A stretch of 64,000 nucleotides of DNA from an uncultured Collinsella sp. (GCA_959602645.1 CAUGTZ010000014.1:1-64000), one strand, 5' to 3'; shown: positions 41,142 through 50,979, counted from the stretch's first letter. Made by a program: numbers and translations. The notes: generated by a model not told the origin, from the letters alone.

Positions 41142-43869
41142 GAATCTCGATCTCCTCGGCGGGCAGGGTAAAACGGAAGACGGCCCCATGGGGGTGGTTG
41201 TCGCGAGCTTCGATGACGCCGCCATGCGCCTCCACGATGGAGCGGCAGAGCGACAGCCCAAGGCCGATGCTTCGACGCGAATCCACGGGCCGCGTATTGC
41301 GTGAGGTGAAGAAGCGCTCAAAGATATGAGGCTTGTCGCAGTCTGCCACACCCGGCCCATCGTCTGCGACGTCCACCACGACGAACGCACCCTCGCGACG
41401 TGCGCTGATGGTGACAGTCGAGTCCTCGGGCGTGTATTTGAAGGCGTTCATGATGAGATTCGTAAGCACCTGCATGATGAGATGGACGTCGATGCGTACC
41501 AGCAGGATGTCGTCAGTGTGCTCGATGGTGACGGTACGTCCATGCGATGCTTGGGCGACATGGCTGAGGGCGGCCTCGATGACCTCGTCGATGAGCTCGG
41601 ATGTGAAGTTGAGGCAAATGGTGCCATCCTCGACGCGTGTGATGGCGAGGAGGTTCTCCACGGTATCGATAAGCCAGAGGGAGTCGTCGTAGATGGCATC
41701 GGCAAGATCGCAGCGTTGTTCGAGGCTGAGCTTCTCGTCGCTCTTCCGAAGGATTGCCGCAGATCCGGATATAGCCGTGAGTGGTGTCCTCAAATCGTGG
41801 CCGATGGAGCGCAAAAGGTTGGCGCGCAGCTGCTCGTTTTTCGCCAAGACCGCAGCCTCTTCGCGCTCTTGCGCCGCCCGGTCGCTTTCGAGCGCCAAGG
41901 CGCATTCGCCTACGATAGATAGGACGATCGAATGCTCGAAGGCTTCGATCTCGCGCCCCTCCAGGTCGATGCCGATGACGCCGAATACCTTGTCGCCGGT
42001 GCGAACCGCGAGGTAGAGGCAGCGCGCCTCGGGCAGGGTCCGCGTGCTTGCGCCCGCGCGTTTGTTGTTGGTGTAGGTCCAGGTTGCAACAGCGCGCTCG
42101 TAGTCGGTGAGCAGCGACGCGGATCGGTTTTCGGTGCCAGCGGACTCATAGAGCGTCTTGCCGAGCGTGCCGTGTTCGGCGGTGTAGAAGACCACGTCGA
42201 GTTTTAGCAGTTTGATGAGTTGGTTCATGGCGACGCGGGCACACTCCTCCGCGCTATGGGCTTGCTGCAAGAGCTGGTTCGTTTCGAGGAGTACGCGCGT
42301 TTTGAATGCGTTCTCGGCGGAGGTACGGGCGTTGTCGGCGATGCGCGCAGTTAACTCGCCGGCGACCATAGCGGTAGCGAACATGATGCCGAACGTGACC
42401 AGATAGCTTCGGTCGTAGCTGGCGAGCGAAAACAGAGGCGTTACGAAGCAGAAGTTGTAAAGCACTACAGAGAGCACGCTCGATACGATCGTGCAGATAC
42501 GCCCCGTCGTGGTGACGGCGGTCAGCAGGGCCGTGAGGATATAGAGGGATATGATGCTGGAATCGGCAAATCCCAGATGGCGGAAAGCCGTGCCGATCGC
42601 TGTGGCGACAAGAGAGAGGGCCAGCGTGCGAAGCACGTTTCGGCTGCTGGGCGGCTGCAGGGCGAGCGCATGGCGGCGTCCTTTGGGTCGGGAGGGCGGA
42701 GTCGACTGGTCTGGAATGATGTAAATGTCGAGGTTCGGGGCGAATGTTATGAGCTGTTCTACGAGAGATTTGCGGCCAAAGAGGGCCTGACGGACGCTGC
42801 TGTGCTCGCCCGTGCGCCCCATGACGATCTTCGAAATACCCGACAGGCGTGCGAACTCGGAGATCTGAAACGCGACGTCGTCGCCATAGACGGTTTCCAT
42901 ATGTGCTCCGAGCTGCTCGGCTAGGGCGATATTGTCTGCAAGCTTGGCGCGCTCATCATCGCTCATGGCTTGCGTGCGCGGGCTCTCTACGAACAGGGCG
43001 ACGAGCTCGCTGCGAAACGCTTTCGCCATGCGTGCGGCGGCACGGACGATGCGGGGATTGGTCGGCGCCGGGGAGACACAGACTAAGATACGCTCCCTGG
43101 TGTAGTAGTCACGGTTTCCCAGCACGCGTGCGGCGTCTGTGAGGTGGCCGGTGCGATCGGCGCAGCGGCGCAGCGCGATTTCTCGGAGTGCGGTGAGGTT
43201 CTCGACGGTAAAAAAATGCTGTTGCGCTCGCTCGGCTTGTGCGGGACGGTAGACGAGGCCGGCGCGAAGGCGCTCAAGTAGGTCTTCGGGCTCTATGTCA
43301 ACGAGCTCGACCTGGTCGGCATCATCGAAGATGCGGTCGGGGATTCGTTCGCTCACGACAACGCCGGTGATGGATGCAACCATGTCGTTTAGGCTCTCGA
43401 TATGCTGAACGTTCACAGTCGTATAGACGTCGATGCCTGCATGTAGAAGTTCCTCGACGTCTTGATAACGTTTGTCGTGGCGAGACCCCGGCGCATTCGT
43501 ATGGGCGAGCTCGTCGACAAGGATGAGCTGAGGGGCGCGTTCGATAGCCGCATCTAGATCGAACTCGCTGAGCGCAATGCCGTTGTGCTCAGCGAGTTTA
43601 CAGGGCACGTTCTCAAGCCCTTGTGCAAGATGGGCAGTTGCCGGACGTTCGTGCGGCTCGATGTATCCCGCGACGACGTCGACACCTCGCCGCTTGGCGG
43701 CGTGGGCGGCTTGAAGCATCGCATAGGTTTTGCCTGCACCAGCAGCGTAGCCAAAGAAAATCTTGAGGTGTCCCCGGCTGGTTCGAGCGTCATCGGCGGC
43801 CTCGTCTTTCTCAATTGCCTTGAGGATGAGGTCTGGATTGACGCGAGTGTCCGATGCGTCGCGCTGCAT
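41134..43869 (-). CDS. kdpD: KdpD sensor histidine kinase
   Basis: A 911-residue osmosensitive K+ kinase. The N-terminal KdpD domain has Walker A GYAAGAGKT. A universal-stress-like domain follows at about residues 240-370. Four close membrane helices lie near 400-500, then a GAF-like region, and the kinase core has H-box GHDLRTPLTAISGSA and G-box SIGLGLSLCRSIVEAHGG. The start at ATG 43869 follows AGAAAGG. It is divergent from kdpFABC, whose transcription KdpE should activate. Confidence 0.95.
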   Translation of the reverse strand: MQRDASDTRVNPDLILKAIEKDEAADDARTSRGHLKIFFGYAAGAGKTYAMLQAAHAAKRRGVDVVAGYIEPHERPATAHLAQGLENVPCKLAEHNGIALSEFDLDAAIERAPQLILVDELAHTNAPGSRHDKRYQDVEELLHAGIDVYTTVNVQHIESLNDMVASITGVVVSERIPDRIFDDADQVELVDIEPEDLLERLRAGLVYRPAQAERAQQHFFTVENLTALREIALRRCADRTGHLTDAARVLGNRDYYTRERILVCVSPAPTNPRIVRAAARMAKAFRSELVALFVESPRTQAMSDDERAKLADNIALAEQLGAHMETVYGDDVAFQISEFARLSGISKIVMGRTGEHSSVRQALFGRKSLVEQLITFAPNLDIYIIPDQSTPPSRPKGRRHALALQPPSSRNVLRTLALSLVATAIGTAFRHLGFADSSIISLYILTALLTAVTTTGRICTIVSSVLSVVLYNFCFVTPLFSLASYDRSYLVTFGIMFATAMVAGELTARIADNARTSAENAFKTRVLLETNQLLQQAHSAEECARVAMNQLIKLLKLDVVFYTAEHGTLGKTLYESAGTENRSASLLTDYERAVATWTYTNNKRAGASTRTLPEARCLYLAVRTGDKVFGVIGIDLEGREIEAFEHSIVLSIVGECALALESDRAAQEREEAAVLAKNEQLRANLLRSIGHDLRTPLTAISGSAAILRKSDEKLSLEQRCDLADAIYDDSLWLIDTVENLLAITRVEDGTICLNFTSELIDEVIEAALSHVAQASHGRTVTIEHTDDILLVRIDVHLIMQVLTNLIMNAFKYTPEDSTVTISARREGAFVVVDVADDGPGVADCDKPHIFERFFTSRNTRPVDSRRSIGLGLSLCRSIVEAHGGVIEARDNHPHGAVFRFTLPAEEIEIHE

Positions 43870-43968
43870 AGCGTAGCCTTTCTGAAACGTTGCCCATGCG
43901 TGCATACGCGGTGAGGACGCCACTGTATGCTCGCGAGGTCGAGTATAGGCGCACTGCAGCCGCAATAG

Positions 43969-44033
43969 TGCTTTCTACCTGCATCTTTACGGCATCTTAA
44001 GGTCGTGAGCCCCGGCCCTCACGCCTCTTTAAT
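43969..44033 (+). promoter_or_regulatory. kdpFABC promoter with KdpE-type direct repeats
   Basis: CATCTT recurs at an 11-base spacing (GCATCTT at 43981-43987 and 43992-43998), with a weaker third repeat just upstream. Helical-phase direct repeats suit an OmpR-family regulator. TTTAAT at 44028-44033 is a possible -10 box without a good -35, as expected for an activated promoter. Confidence 0.45.
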
Positions 44034-44113
44034 CTCTAGAAGCGTTTACTGTCCCCAGGCGCTTGCGAGAGCAGGCGTCCGAGACATCGGACCGCGCGTG
44101 AAAGGGGCGGTAA

Positions 44114-44200
44114 ATGAACATCCTCATTCCCATCATCGGAGTCGTCTGCATTGGACTCCTTATCTATTACATCTACATTCTGATGAGGAGTGATTCGTAA
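44114..44200 (+). CDS. kdpF: KdpF, small subunit of the K+ pump
   Basis: A 28-residue single-helix peptide (IIGVVCIGLLIYYIYILM) directly before kdpA. Size, hydrophobicity and position match KdpF, which stabilises the KdpABC complex. GAAAGGGGC lies just upstream of the ATG, and the stop is three bases before the kdpA ATG. Confidence 0.88.
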   Translation: MNILIPIIGVVCIGLLIYYIYILMRSDS

Positions 44201-44203
44201 ACT

Positions 44204-46027
44204 ATGGACGCTGCGATTCAGTACATCTTGTACTTTGCCGTGCTCGTCGTCCTGGCCGTTCCGCTCGGTCGGTTCATGGCCCATATCATGGATGGTGAGC
44301 ATACGTTCCTGTCGCCTGTGATTGCTCCTGTGGAGCGTGGCGTCTATCGTCTGCTTCGCATCGACGCGGCAGAGCAGATGGGGTGTAGGCGCTACCTGGC
44401 GAGCGTGCTGGTCTTTTCGGGGATCGGCCTCGTGGTCCTTGTGGCACTTCAAGCGCTTCAGTCCTTCTTGCCAGGCAATCCCCAGCACCTGCCGGGTGTG
44501 CCATGGGACCTGTCGTTCAATACGGCTGCTTCCTTCATAACCAACACCAACTGGCAGTCCTACTCCGGCGAGACCACCCTGTCCTACCTTGTGCAGTTCA
44601 TGGGTCTCACCGTGCAGAACTTCGTTTCCGCTGGCACCGGTATCGCGGTCATGTTCGCGCTGATTCGTGGCTTCCGTCAGGTCAAGGAGCAGAGCTTGGG
44701 TTCCTTCTGGGTCGACCTCACCCGCACCGTCCTGTATGTGCTCATCCCGCTGAACCTCGTGTTCGGCATCTGCCTGGCTGCCGGTGGCGTCATCTCCAAC
44801 TTCCAGCCGGCTCAGAAGGCTGAGCTCGTAGAGCCCGTCGCCGTCCAGCCTAATGCAGACGGCGGCTGGAGCGTCCTCGACGGCGCCCAGATCGAGGGCG
44901 ACACGGTCAAGGTCGACGGCAAGGTTGTCGAGGGCGCGCGCGTGGTCACCGAGCAGTTCCTGCCCCAGGGGCCTGCGGCTCCTCAGGTCGCCATCAAGCA
45001 GTCCGGAACCAACGGCGGCGGCTTCTTCGGCGTGAACTCCGCCCATCCGTATGAGAACCCCAGTGCCTTCACCAACATCATCGAGATGACCAGCCTGCTG
45101 CTGATCCCGGCTGCCTGCTGCTTCACCTTCGGTATCGGCGTCAAGAACACCAAGCAGGGCAAGGCCATCTTTGCCGCCATGTTCATCCTGCTGGTGATCT
45201 TCACCGGCATCATCGCCGTCAACGAGCATGCGGGCACCCCGCAGCTGGCCGATGGCGGAGCGGTCAATATCGAGATGACCGACGGCCAAGCCGGCGGCAA
45301 CATGGAGGGCAAGGAGAGCCGCTTCGGTATCGTCACCTCCTCCACGTGGTCGGCTTACACCACCGCCGCTTCCAACGGCTCGGTTAACTCCATGCACGAC
45401 TCCTACACCCCGCTGGGCGGTTTTGTCCAGATGCTCCAGATGGCTCTGGGCGAGGTTGTCTTCGGCGGCGTGGGCTGCGGCCTGTACGGCATGATCGGCT
45501 TCGCCATCCTCACAGTGTTCATCGCCGGCCTTATGGTCGGCCGCACGCCCGAGTTCCTGGGCAAGAAGATCGAGCCGGGCGAGATGCGCTGGGCAGTTGT
45601 CCTGTGCCTGGCAACTCCGTTTGCCATTCTGGTGTGCTCGGCCATCGCCTGCATGGTGCCCGGTCTTGCCGACCAGCTCAACAATGGTGGCGCGCACGGC
45701 TTCTCCGAGGTGCTGTATGCCTTCACCTCATGCGGCGGCAACAACGGCTCGGCGTTTGCAGGTATGAACTGCAACATTCCCTGGATCAACGTCATGCTCG
45801 GCCTCGAGATGCTGTTCGCCCGCTTCATGCCCATCATCGGTACGCTGGCTATCGCCGGCTCGCTGGCCAAGAAGGGTAAGGTCGCCGAGAGCGCCGGTAC
45901 CCTGTCTACCACCAACGGCATGTTCGTATTCCTGCTCGTGTTCATCGTTCTGCTGATCGGTGCCCTGAGCTTCTTCCCGGCCCTGGCGCTTGGCCCCGTT
46001 GCCGAGTTCTTCCAGATGATTGCGTAA
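44204..46027 (+). CDS. kdpA: KdpA, K+-translocating subunit
   Basis: A 607-residue membrane protein with about ten helices that binds and channels K+. Selectivity-filter-type loops include TNTNWQSY, QSGTNGGGFFG and SCGGNNGSAF. There is an additional hydrophilic segment at residues about 210-260. AGGAG inside kdpF serves as ribosome site. It is the third part of kdpFABC. Confidence 0.96.
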   Translation: MDAAIQYILYFAVLVVLAVPLGRFMAHIMDGEHTFLSPVIAPVERGVYRLLRIDAAEQMGCRRYLASVLVFSGIGLVVLVALQALQSFLPGNPQHLPGVPWDLSFNTAASFITNTNWQSYSGETTLSYLVQFMGLTVQNFVSAGTGIAVMFALIRGFRQVKEQSLGSFWVDLTRTVLYVLIPLNLVFGICLAAGGVISNFQPAQKAELVEPVAVQPNADGGWSVLDGAQIEGDTVKVDGKVVEGARVVTEQFLPQGPAAPQVAIKQSGTNGGGFFGVNSAHPYENPSAFTNIIEMTSLLLIPAACCFTFGIGVKNTKQGKAIFAAMFILLVIFTGIIAVNEHAGTPQLADGGAVNIEMTDGQAGGNMEGKESRFGIVTSSTWSAYTTAASNGSVNSMHDSYTPLGGFVQMLQMALGEVVFGGVGCGLYGMIGFAILTVFIAGLMVGRTPEFLGKKIEPGEMRWAVVLCLATPFAILVCSAIACMVPGLADQLNNGGAHGFSEVLYAFTSCGGNNGSAFAGMNCNIPWINVMLGLEMLFARFMPIIGTLAIAGSLAKKGKVAESAGTLSTTNGMFVFLLVFIVLLIGALSFFPALALGPVAEFFQMIA

Positions 46028-46043
46028 AGGAGGGCGCAGATTT

Positions 46044-48104
46044 ATGACTATGCAAAAAGACATGATGGGCCGCGCGGTCCGCGACTCGTTTGCCAAGCTG
46101 GACCCTCGCGTCCAGATTCAAAACCCGGTCATGTTCCTGGTGTGGCTTTCAGCCGTCATGACCTCCGTCCTGGTCGTCGCTTCCATCTTCGGTGTGCGGG
46201 ACGCGGGTGTGCCCACCTACTATGTGGTCGCCATCGCGGTCATCCTGTGGCTCACCGACCTGTTCTCGAACTTCGCCGAGGCGTTTGCCGAGGGCCGCGG
46301 TAAGGCTCAGGCTGATTCTCTGCGTGCGGCCAAGAAGGATGTCGAGGCCCATCGCATCGAGTCCGTTGAGGACAAGGAGCACTTCACCGTCGTTCCCGGC
46401 ACCGAGCTCACGCGCGGCGACCTGGTGATCGTACGCGCCGGCGAGCAGATTCCCGGCGACGGCGACGTCATCGAGGGCGCTGCCTCCGTTGACGAGTCCG
46501 CCATCACCGGCGAGTCCGCCCCCGTGGTCCGCGAGGCCGGCGGCGACCGCTCTGCCGTTACCGGCGGTACCACGGTGCTGTCCGACTGGATCATCGTCAA
46601 GATCTCCAGTGAGCCCGGCCAGAGCTTCCTGGACAAGATGATCGCGATGGTCGAGGGTGCCGCGCGCAAGAAGACCCCTAACGAGATCGCTCTGGAGATC
46701 TTCCTGGTGGCCCTTTCCATCGTCTTTATTCTGGTCACGCTGGCCCTGTATTGTTACTCCTGCTTCTCGGTCGGTCTTAACGACATGGTCAACCCCACGG
46801 CCGTGACCACGCTCGTGGCGCTGCTCGTGTGCCTGGCTCCCACTACCATCGGCGCCCTTCTGTCCGCCATCGGCATCGCCGGCATGAGCCGTCTGAACGA
46901 GGCCAACGTGCTGGCCATGTCTGGCCGCGCCATCGAGGCCGCCGGCGACGTCGACATCCTCATGCTCGACAAGACCGGCACCATCACCCTGGGTAACCGC
47001 CAAGCCGCCGAGTTCATCCCGGTCGACGGCGTCGATCCCGCGGAGCTGGCCGATGCCGCCCAGCTTTCCTCGCTGGCCGACGAGACCCCCGAGGGCCGTT
47101 CCATCGTCGTGCTCGCCAAGGAGCAGTTCGGTCTGCGCGGCCGCACGCTCGAGGATAAGGGCATGGAGTTCATCCCGTTCACCGCGGCAACGCGTATGTC
47201 CGGCGTGAACTACGAGGGCAATGAGATCCGCAAGGGCGCTGCCGATTCCGTGCGCACCTATCTGGAGGCAGCCGGCGGCGTGTTCTCCCAGGAGTGCGAA
47301 GAGGCCGTCGAACGCATCGCCAAGGCCGGCGGCACCCCGCTGGTCGTGACCAAGAACTGCCGCGTGCTGGGCGTTGTGTACCTCAAGGACATCATCAAGT
47401 CCGGCGTTAAGGAGAAGTTCGCCGACCTGCGCAAGATGGGCATCAAGACCATCATGGTGACGGGCGACAATCCGCTCACCGCCGCGGCAATCGCCGCCGA
47501 GGCCGGCGTTGACGACTTCCTGGCCGAGGCCACCCCTGAAGGCAAACTCGAGAAGATCCGCGAGTTCCAGCGTGAGGGTCACCTGGTCGCCATGACCGGC
47601 GACGGCACCAACGACGCGCCCGCTCTGGCCCAGGCCGACGTCGCCGTGGCCATGAACACGGGCACCCAGGCTGCCAAGGAGGCCGGCAACATGGTCGACC
47701 TCGACTCCAGCCCCACCAAGCTCATCGAGGTCGTGCGTATTGGCAAGCAGCTGCTCATGACCCGCGGCTCGCTCACGACCTTCTCGGTGGCCAACGACGT
47801 GGCGAAGTACTTCGCTATCATCCCGGCCCTGTTCTCGCCGATCTATTCGGGACTGGGCGCCCTCAACATCCTGAGCCTCACCAACCCGTTGACGGCCGTG
47901 CTGTCCGCCATCATCTACAACGCGCTGGTCATCGTCGCGCTAATTCCGGCGGCTCTCAAGGGCGTCAAGTACCGCGAGGTTCCATCCGGCCAGCTGTTGA
48001 CCCATAACCTGCTGGTGTGGGGTCTGGGCGGCATCGTGGCGCCGTTCGTATTCATCAAGATTATCGACATGCTGCTGGCCTTGTTCGGCATTGGCATGAT
48101 GTAG
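46044..48104 (+). CDS. kdpB: KdpB, ATPase subunit
   Basis: A 686-residue P-type ATPase that energises K+ uptake. The phosphorylation site is MLDKTGTITLG, the actuator motif is ITGESAPV, and the hinge is GDGTNDAPALAQADVAVAMN. AAGGAGGG at 46027-46034 overlaps the kdpA stop and points to ATG 46044. kdpC follows after 12 bases. Confidence 0.97.
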   Translation: MTMQKDMMGRAVRDSFAKLDPRVQIQNPVMFLVWLSAVMTSVLVVASIFGVRDAGVPTYYVVAIAVILWLTDLFSNFAEAFAEGRGKAQADSLRAAKKDVEAHRIESVEDKEHFTVVPGTELTRGDLVIVRAGEQIPGDGDVIEGAASVDESAITGESAPVVREAGGDRSAVTGGTTVLSDWIIVKISSEPGQSFLDKMIAMVEGAARKKTPNEIALEIFLVALSIVFILVTLALYCYSCFSVGLNDMVNPTAVTTLVALLVCLAPTTIGALLSAIGIAGMSRLNEANVLAMSGRAIEAAGDVDILMLDKTGTITLGNRQAAEFIPVDGVDPAELADAAQLSSLADETPEGRSIVVLAKEQFGLRGRTLEDKGMEFIPFTAATRMSGVNYEGNEIRKGAADSVRTYLEAAGGVFSQECEEAVERIAKAGGTPLVVTKNCRVLGVVYLKDIIKSGVKEKFADLRKMGIKTIMVTGDNPLTAAAIAAEAGVDDFLAEATPEGKLEKIREFQREGHLVAMTGDGTNDAPALAQADVAVAMNTGTQAAKEAGNMVDLDSSPTKLIEVVRIGKQLLMTRGSLTTFSVANDVAKYFAIIPALFSPIYSGLGALNILSLTNPLTAVLSAIIYNALVIVALIPAALKGVKYREVPSGQLLTHNLLVWGLGGIVAPFVFIKIIDMLLALFGIGMM

Positions 48105-48116
48105 ACGGAGGTTTGT

Positions 48117-48707
48117 ATGTTCAAAGGTATCGCATCGCGCGCACTTGGCGTGTTCGCGCTGTTTACCATCGTCTGCGGCCTGGGATACACGCTCGTGGTG
48201 ACCGGCGTCGTGCAGCTTGCGTTTCCGTACCAGGCGAACGGATCGCTTATTACGGTCGACGGCAAGGTTGTGGGTTCCGAGCTCATCGGCCAGAACTTCG
48301 ATGACGAAGCCCACATGTGGGGTCGTATCCAGAACGTGTCAATTGTCGAAGGCGAAGACGGCGAGCTCATGGCGTATGGTGCCCCGTCCAACCTGTCCCC
48401 GGCGAGTGAGAAGTATCGGCAGCTTGTGGATGCGCGCGTGAAGAAGATTCGCGCCGCCAACTCCGATGCCGATATGGACGCTGTGCCCGTCGACCTGGTG
48501 ACGTGTTCGGGGTCCGGCCTCGACCCGGAGATCTCTCCGGATGCCGCCGAGTACCAGGTCCCGCGCCTTGCCAAGGCCACGGGCAAGAGCGAAGACGAGG
48601 TGCGCGAGATCATCGCCCAGTGCACCAAGGGCCGTTTCCTCGGCGTGTTCGGCGAGCCCACGGTTAACGTGCTCAAGGTGAACCTTATGCTGGACGGCGC
48701 GCTGTAA
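48117..48707 (+). CDS. kdpC: KdpC, K+-pump accessory subunit
   Basis: A 196-residue protein with one N-terminal membrane helix (GVFALFTIVCGLGYTLVVTGV) and a soluble outer domain. The family motifs GSELIGQNF, SGSGLDPEISPDAA and VNVLKVNLML are present. ACGGAGG precedes ATG 48117. It ends the kdpFABC operon, and the terminator in repeat copy B follows 66 bases later. Confidence 0.96.
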   Translation: MFKGIASRALGVFALFTIVCGLGYTLVVTGVVQLAFPYQANGSLITVDGKVVGSELIGQNFDDEAHMWGRIQNVSIVEGEDGELMAYGAPSNLSPASEKYRQLVDARVKKIRAANSDADMDAVPVDLVTCSGSGLDPEISPDAAEYQVPRLAKATGKSEDEVREIIAQCTKGRFLGVFGEPTVNVLKVNLMLDGAL

Positions 48708-48724
48708 GTGAGGGAGTGGCGGAT

Positions 48725-48854
48725 GAGGGCATGACTGACTATCTGAGCCCTCAATTCCACCCCGCCCATCGGTTGCGGTGAAATACGGACTGTTTTGGCT
48801 GTCAAAAGTCTCATCTACTCCGTATTCCACCGCAACTTTTTTGTGAGGGTCGGG
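48725..48854 (+). repeat. Direct repeat bracketing kdp, copy B
   Basis: About 85% identical to 40309-40436 and in the same orientation. The hairpin GTTGCGGTG...TACGGA with its complement and six T residues (48771-48842) is a likely kdpFABC terminator. The base changes between copies mostly preserve the hairpin. Confidence 0.85.
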
Positions 48855-48955
48855 ATTGAAGGTGGGGAGTGCGAGCGAGTGCGAATGCGGCGGATACTGA
48901 TACGATAAGTACGTTAGTAACTGCCGCCGAGCGGCTCAAACGAAAGGAAGCCTGC

Positions 48956-50905
48956 ATGGAGTCTTCTGCCTATCCAATGCTCTTTAGCCCGATCAAGGTC
49001 GGTACGACCGAGGTCAAGAACCGCGTCTTTATGCCGCCAGTGTCAACCAACCTGGCCGATCATGGCTATGTGACCGACGACTTGGTCGATCATTACCGCG
49101 CCCGCGCCAAGGGCGGCGTGGGCCTCATCATCACCGAGGTCGTGACGGTCGAGCCCACCTATACCTATCTGCCGGGTGACATGTGCTGCTACGACGACAC
49201 GTTTATCCCCGGCTGGGAAAAGCTCGCCGCGGCCGTCCACGAGTACGGCTGCAAGATCATGCCGCAGCTCTTCCACCCCGCCTACATGGCCTTTAACATT
49301 CCAGGCACGCCGCGCCTGATCGCCCCGTCCTTTGTGGGCCCGTCCTATGCCCGCGAGGCACCGCGTCCCATCACGGTTGACGAGATCCACGAGCTCACGC
49401 ATCAGTTCGGCGACGCTGCCGTGCGTATGCAGAAGGCCGGCGTCGATGGCGTCGAGGTCCATGCGGCGCACGCCCACGGTATGCTCGGCGGCTTTTTGAC
49501 TCCGCTCTACAACAAGCGTACCGACGAGTACGGCGGCTCGCTCGACGCCCGCATGCGCTTCCTGCTCGAGGTCATCGCCGAGATTCGCGAGCGCTGCGGC
49601 AAGGACTTCATTATCGACGTCCGTATCTCGGGCGACGAGTACACCGATGGCGGCCTGACCCTCAACGACATGATCTACGTCTCGCGTCGCCTGGAGAAGG
49701 CCGGCGTCGACATGATTCATGTGTCGGGCGGCACCACCATCAAGCGTGGCTCCGCAATTCCCGCCGCCGGTACGCAGCAGGCCTCGCATGCCGCCTGCTC
49801 GCGCGAGATTAAGAAGCACGTCAACATTCCCGTTGCCACGGTCGGCCGCATCAACGAGGCCTGGATCGCCGAGGAGCTGATCGAGGACGGCGCCGCCGAC
49901 ATCTGCATGATGGGCCGCGCCAATCTGTGCGATGCCGAGTTCTGCAATAAGGCGGCTGCCGGCAACGCCGACGAGATCCGTCCCTGCATCGGCTGCCTGC
50001 GCTGCCTGAACGGCATCATGTTTGGCAAGCGCATCTCCTGCACCGTCAACCCGGACGTCGAGCGCGACGAGGCCGGCTACGAGCCTGCCGCCGAGGCCAA
50101 GAACGTGCTCGTCGTGGGCGCCGGTCCCGCTGGCATGGAGGCGGCCTACATTGCCGCCAAGCGCGGCCATAACGTGGTGCTCGTGGATAAGCAGGACGAA
50201 CCGGGCGGCGAGATGCGCATCGCGGCCGTTCCGCCGGCAAAGCAGGAGCTCACTCGTGTGATCAAGTACCAGTACCGTCGCCTGGCCGAGGCCGGCGTCA
50301 CGTGCGTATTTGGCACTGAGCTTACTGCCGAGGACATTCAGCGTGACTACGCCGGCTACGAGGTCGTCCTAGCTTATGGCGCCGAGCCCATCGCTCCGGC
50401 CTTCATGCAGGGCTTTAAGCAGGTTATGACGGCTGACGACCTGTTGGGCGGCAAGGCTTTTCCGGGCAAGAAGATCGTCATCGTGGGCGGCGGCACCGTC
50501 GGCTGCGAGACGGCCGATTACCTGGCCCCGTTGGTCAACGACCTGTCGCCGGCCAATCGCGATGTCACCGTCATCGAGATGACCAAGACGCTCGCCGCCA
50601 ACGAGGGCGGTGCCGGCCGCGCGGTGCTCATCACGCGCATGCTCTCCAAGGGTGTCCACGTGCTGACTGAGGCCAAGGTGACCGAGATTACCGAGGATGC
50701 TATCAGCTACGAGAAGGACGGCGAGGTCCACACCATCACCGGTGCCGATACGCTGGTGCTTGCCATGGGCTATCGTCCCAATACCAAGCTGGCAGACGAC
50801 CTGGCTGCAGCCGGTGTTGCCACCCACGTGCTGGGCGATGCCAACAAGTGCGGTAACATTCGCGACGCCATCGGCGATGGCTACAAGGTTGCCTGCGAGC
50901 TCTAG
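48956..50905 (+). CDS. Old-yellow-enzyme/2,4-dienoyl-CoA-reductase-like flavoprotein
   Basis: A 649-residue cytoplasmic enoate-reductase-type enzyme with three parts. Residues 1-360 form an FMN TIM barrel (VEVHAAHAHGMLGGFLTP, DVRISGDEY). A 4Fe-4S motif CIGCLRC with a fourth cysteine 12 residues on follows. The last part is an FAD/NAD(P)H domain (VVGAGPAGMEAAYIAAKRG, IVGGGTVGCETADYL). The middle spacing C-x2-C-x2-C is one residue shorter than in E. coli FadH. Relatives reduce C=C bonds in enoates, dienoyl-CoAs or bile-acid intermediates (BaiCD/BaiH). The substrate is not evident. GAAAGGAAG fixes ATG 48956. Confidence 0.9.
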   Translation: MESSAYPMLFSPIKVGTTEVKNRVFMPPVSTNLADHGYVTDDLVDHYRARAKGGVGLIITEVVTVEPTYTYLPGDMCCYDDTFIPGWEKLAAAVHEYGCKIMPQLFHPAYMAFNIPGTPRLIAPSFVGPSYAREAPRPITVDEIHELTHQFGDAAVRMQKAGVDGVEVHAAHAHGMLGGFLTPLYNKRTDEYGGSLDARMRFLLEVIAEIRERCGKDFIIDVRISGDEYTDGGLTLNDMIYVSRRLEKAGVDMIHVSGGTTIKRGSAIPAAGTQQASHAACSREIKKHVNIPVATVGRINEAWIAEELIEDGAADICMMGRANLCDAEFCNKAAAGNADEIRPCIGCLRCLNGIMFGKRISCTVNPDVERDEAGYEPAAEAKNVLVVGAGPAGMEAAYIAAKRGHNVVLVDKQDEPGGEMRIAAVPPAKQELTRVIKYQYRRLAEAGVTCVFGTELTAEDIQRDYAGYEVVLAYGAEPIAPAFMQGFKQVMTADDLLGGKAFPGKKIVIVGGGTVGCETADYLAPLVNDLSPANRDVTVIEMTKTLAANEGGAGRAVLITRMLSKGVHVLTEAKVTEITEDAISYEKDGEVHTITGADTLVLAMGYRPNTKLADDLAAAGVATHVLGDANKCGNIRDAIGDGYKVACEL

Positions 50906-50922
50906 TTAACCCTTTGTTGCGT

Positions 50923-50970
50923 GGGGGCCAGGTTACTTTGCGCTAAGTTGATGCATGTAAACCTGACCCC
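50923..50970. repeat. GGGG-CAGGTT palindrome
   Basis: GGGGCCAGGTTAC pairs imperfectly with GTAAACCTGACCCC. It resembles the GGGGAC intergenic family and sits 18 bases after a stop codon. Confidence 0.5.
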
Positions 50971-50979
50971 ATTGCACCA

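Noticed and set aside
48117..48707. Possible kdpC truncation, given the repeat just downstream
   Set aside because: The C-terminus retains the family motif VNVLKVNLML and full length.
40309..48854. kdp region as a composite transposon
   Set aside because: The bracketing repeats carry no transposase, no terminal inverted repeats and no target duplication that I can see.
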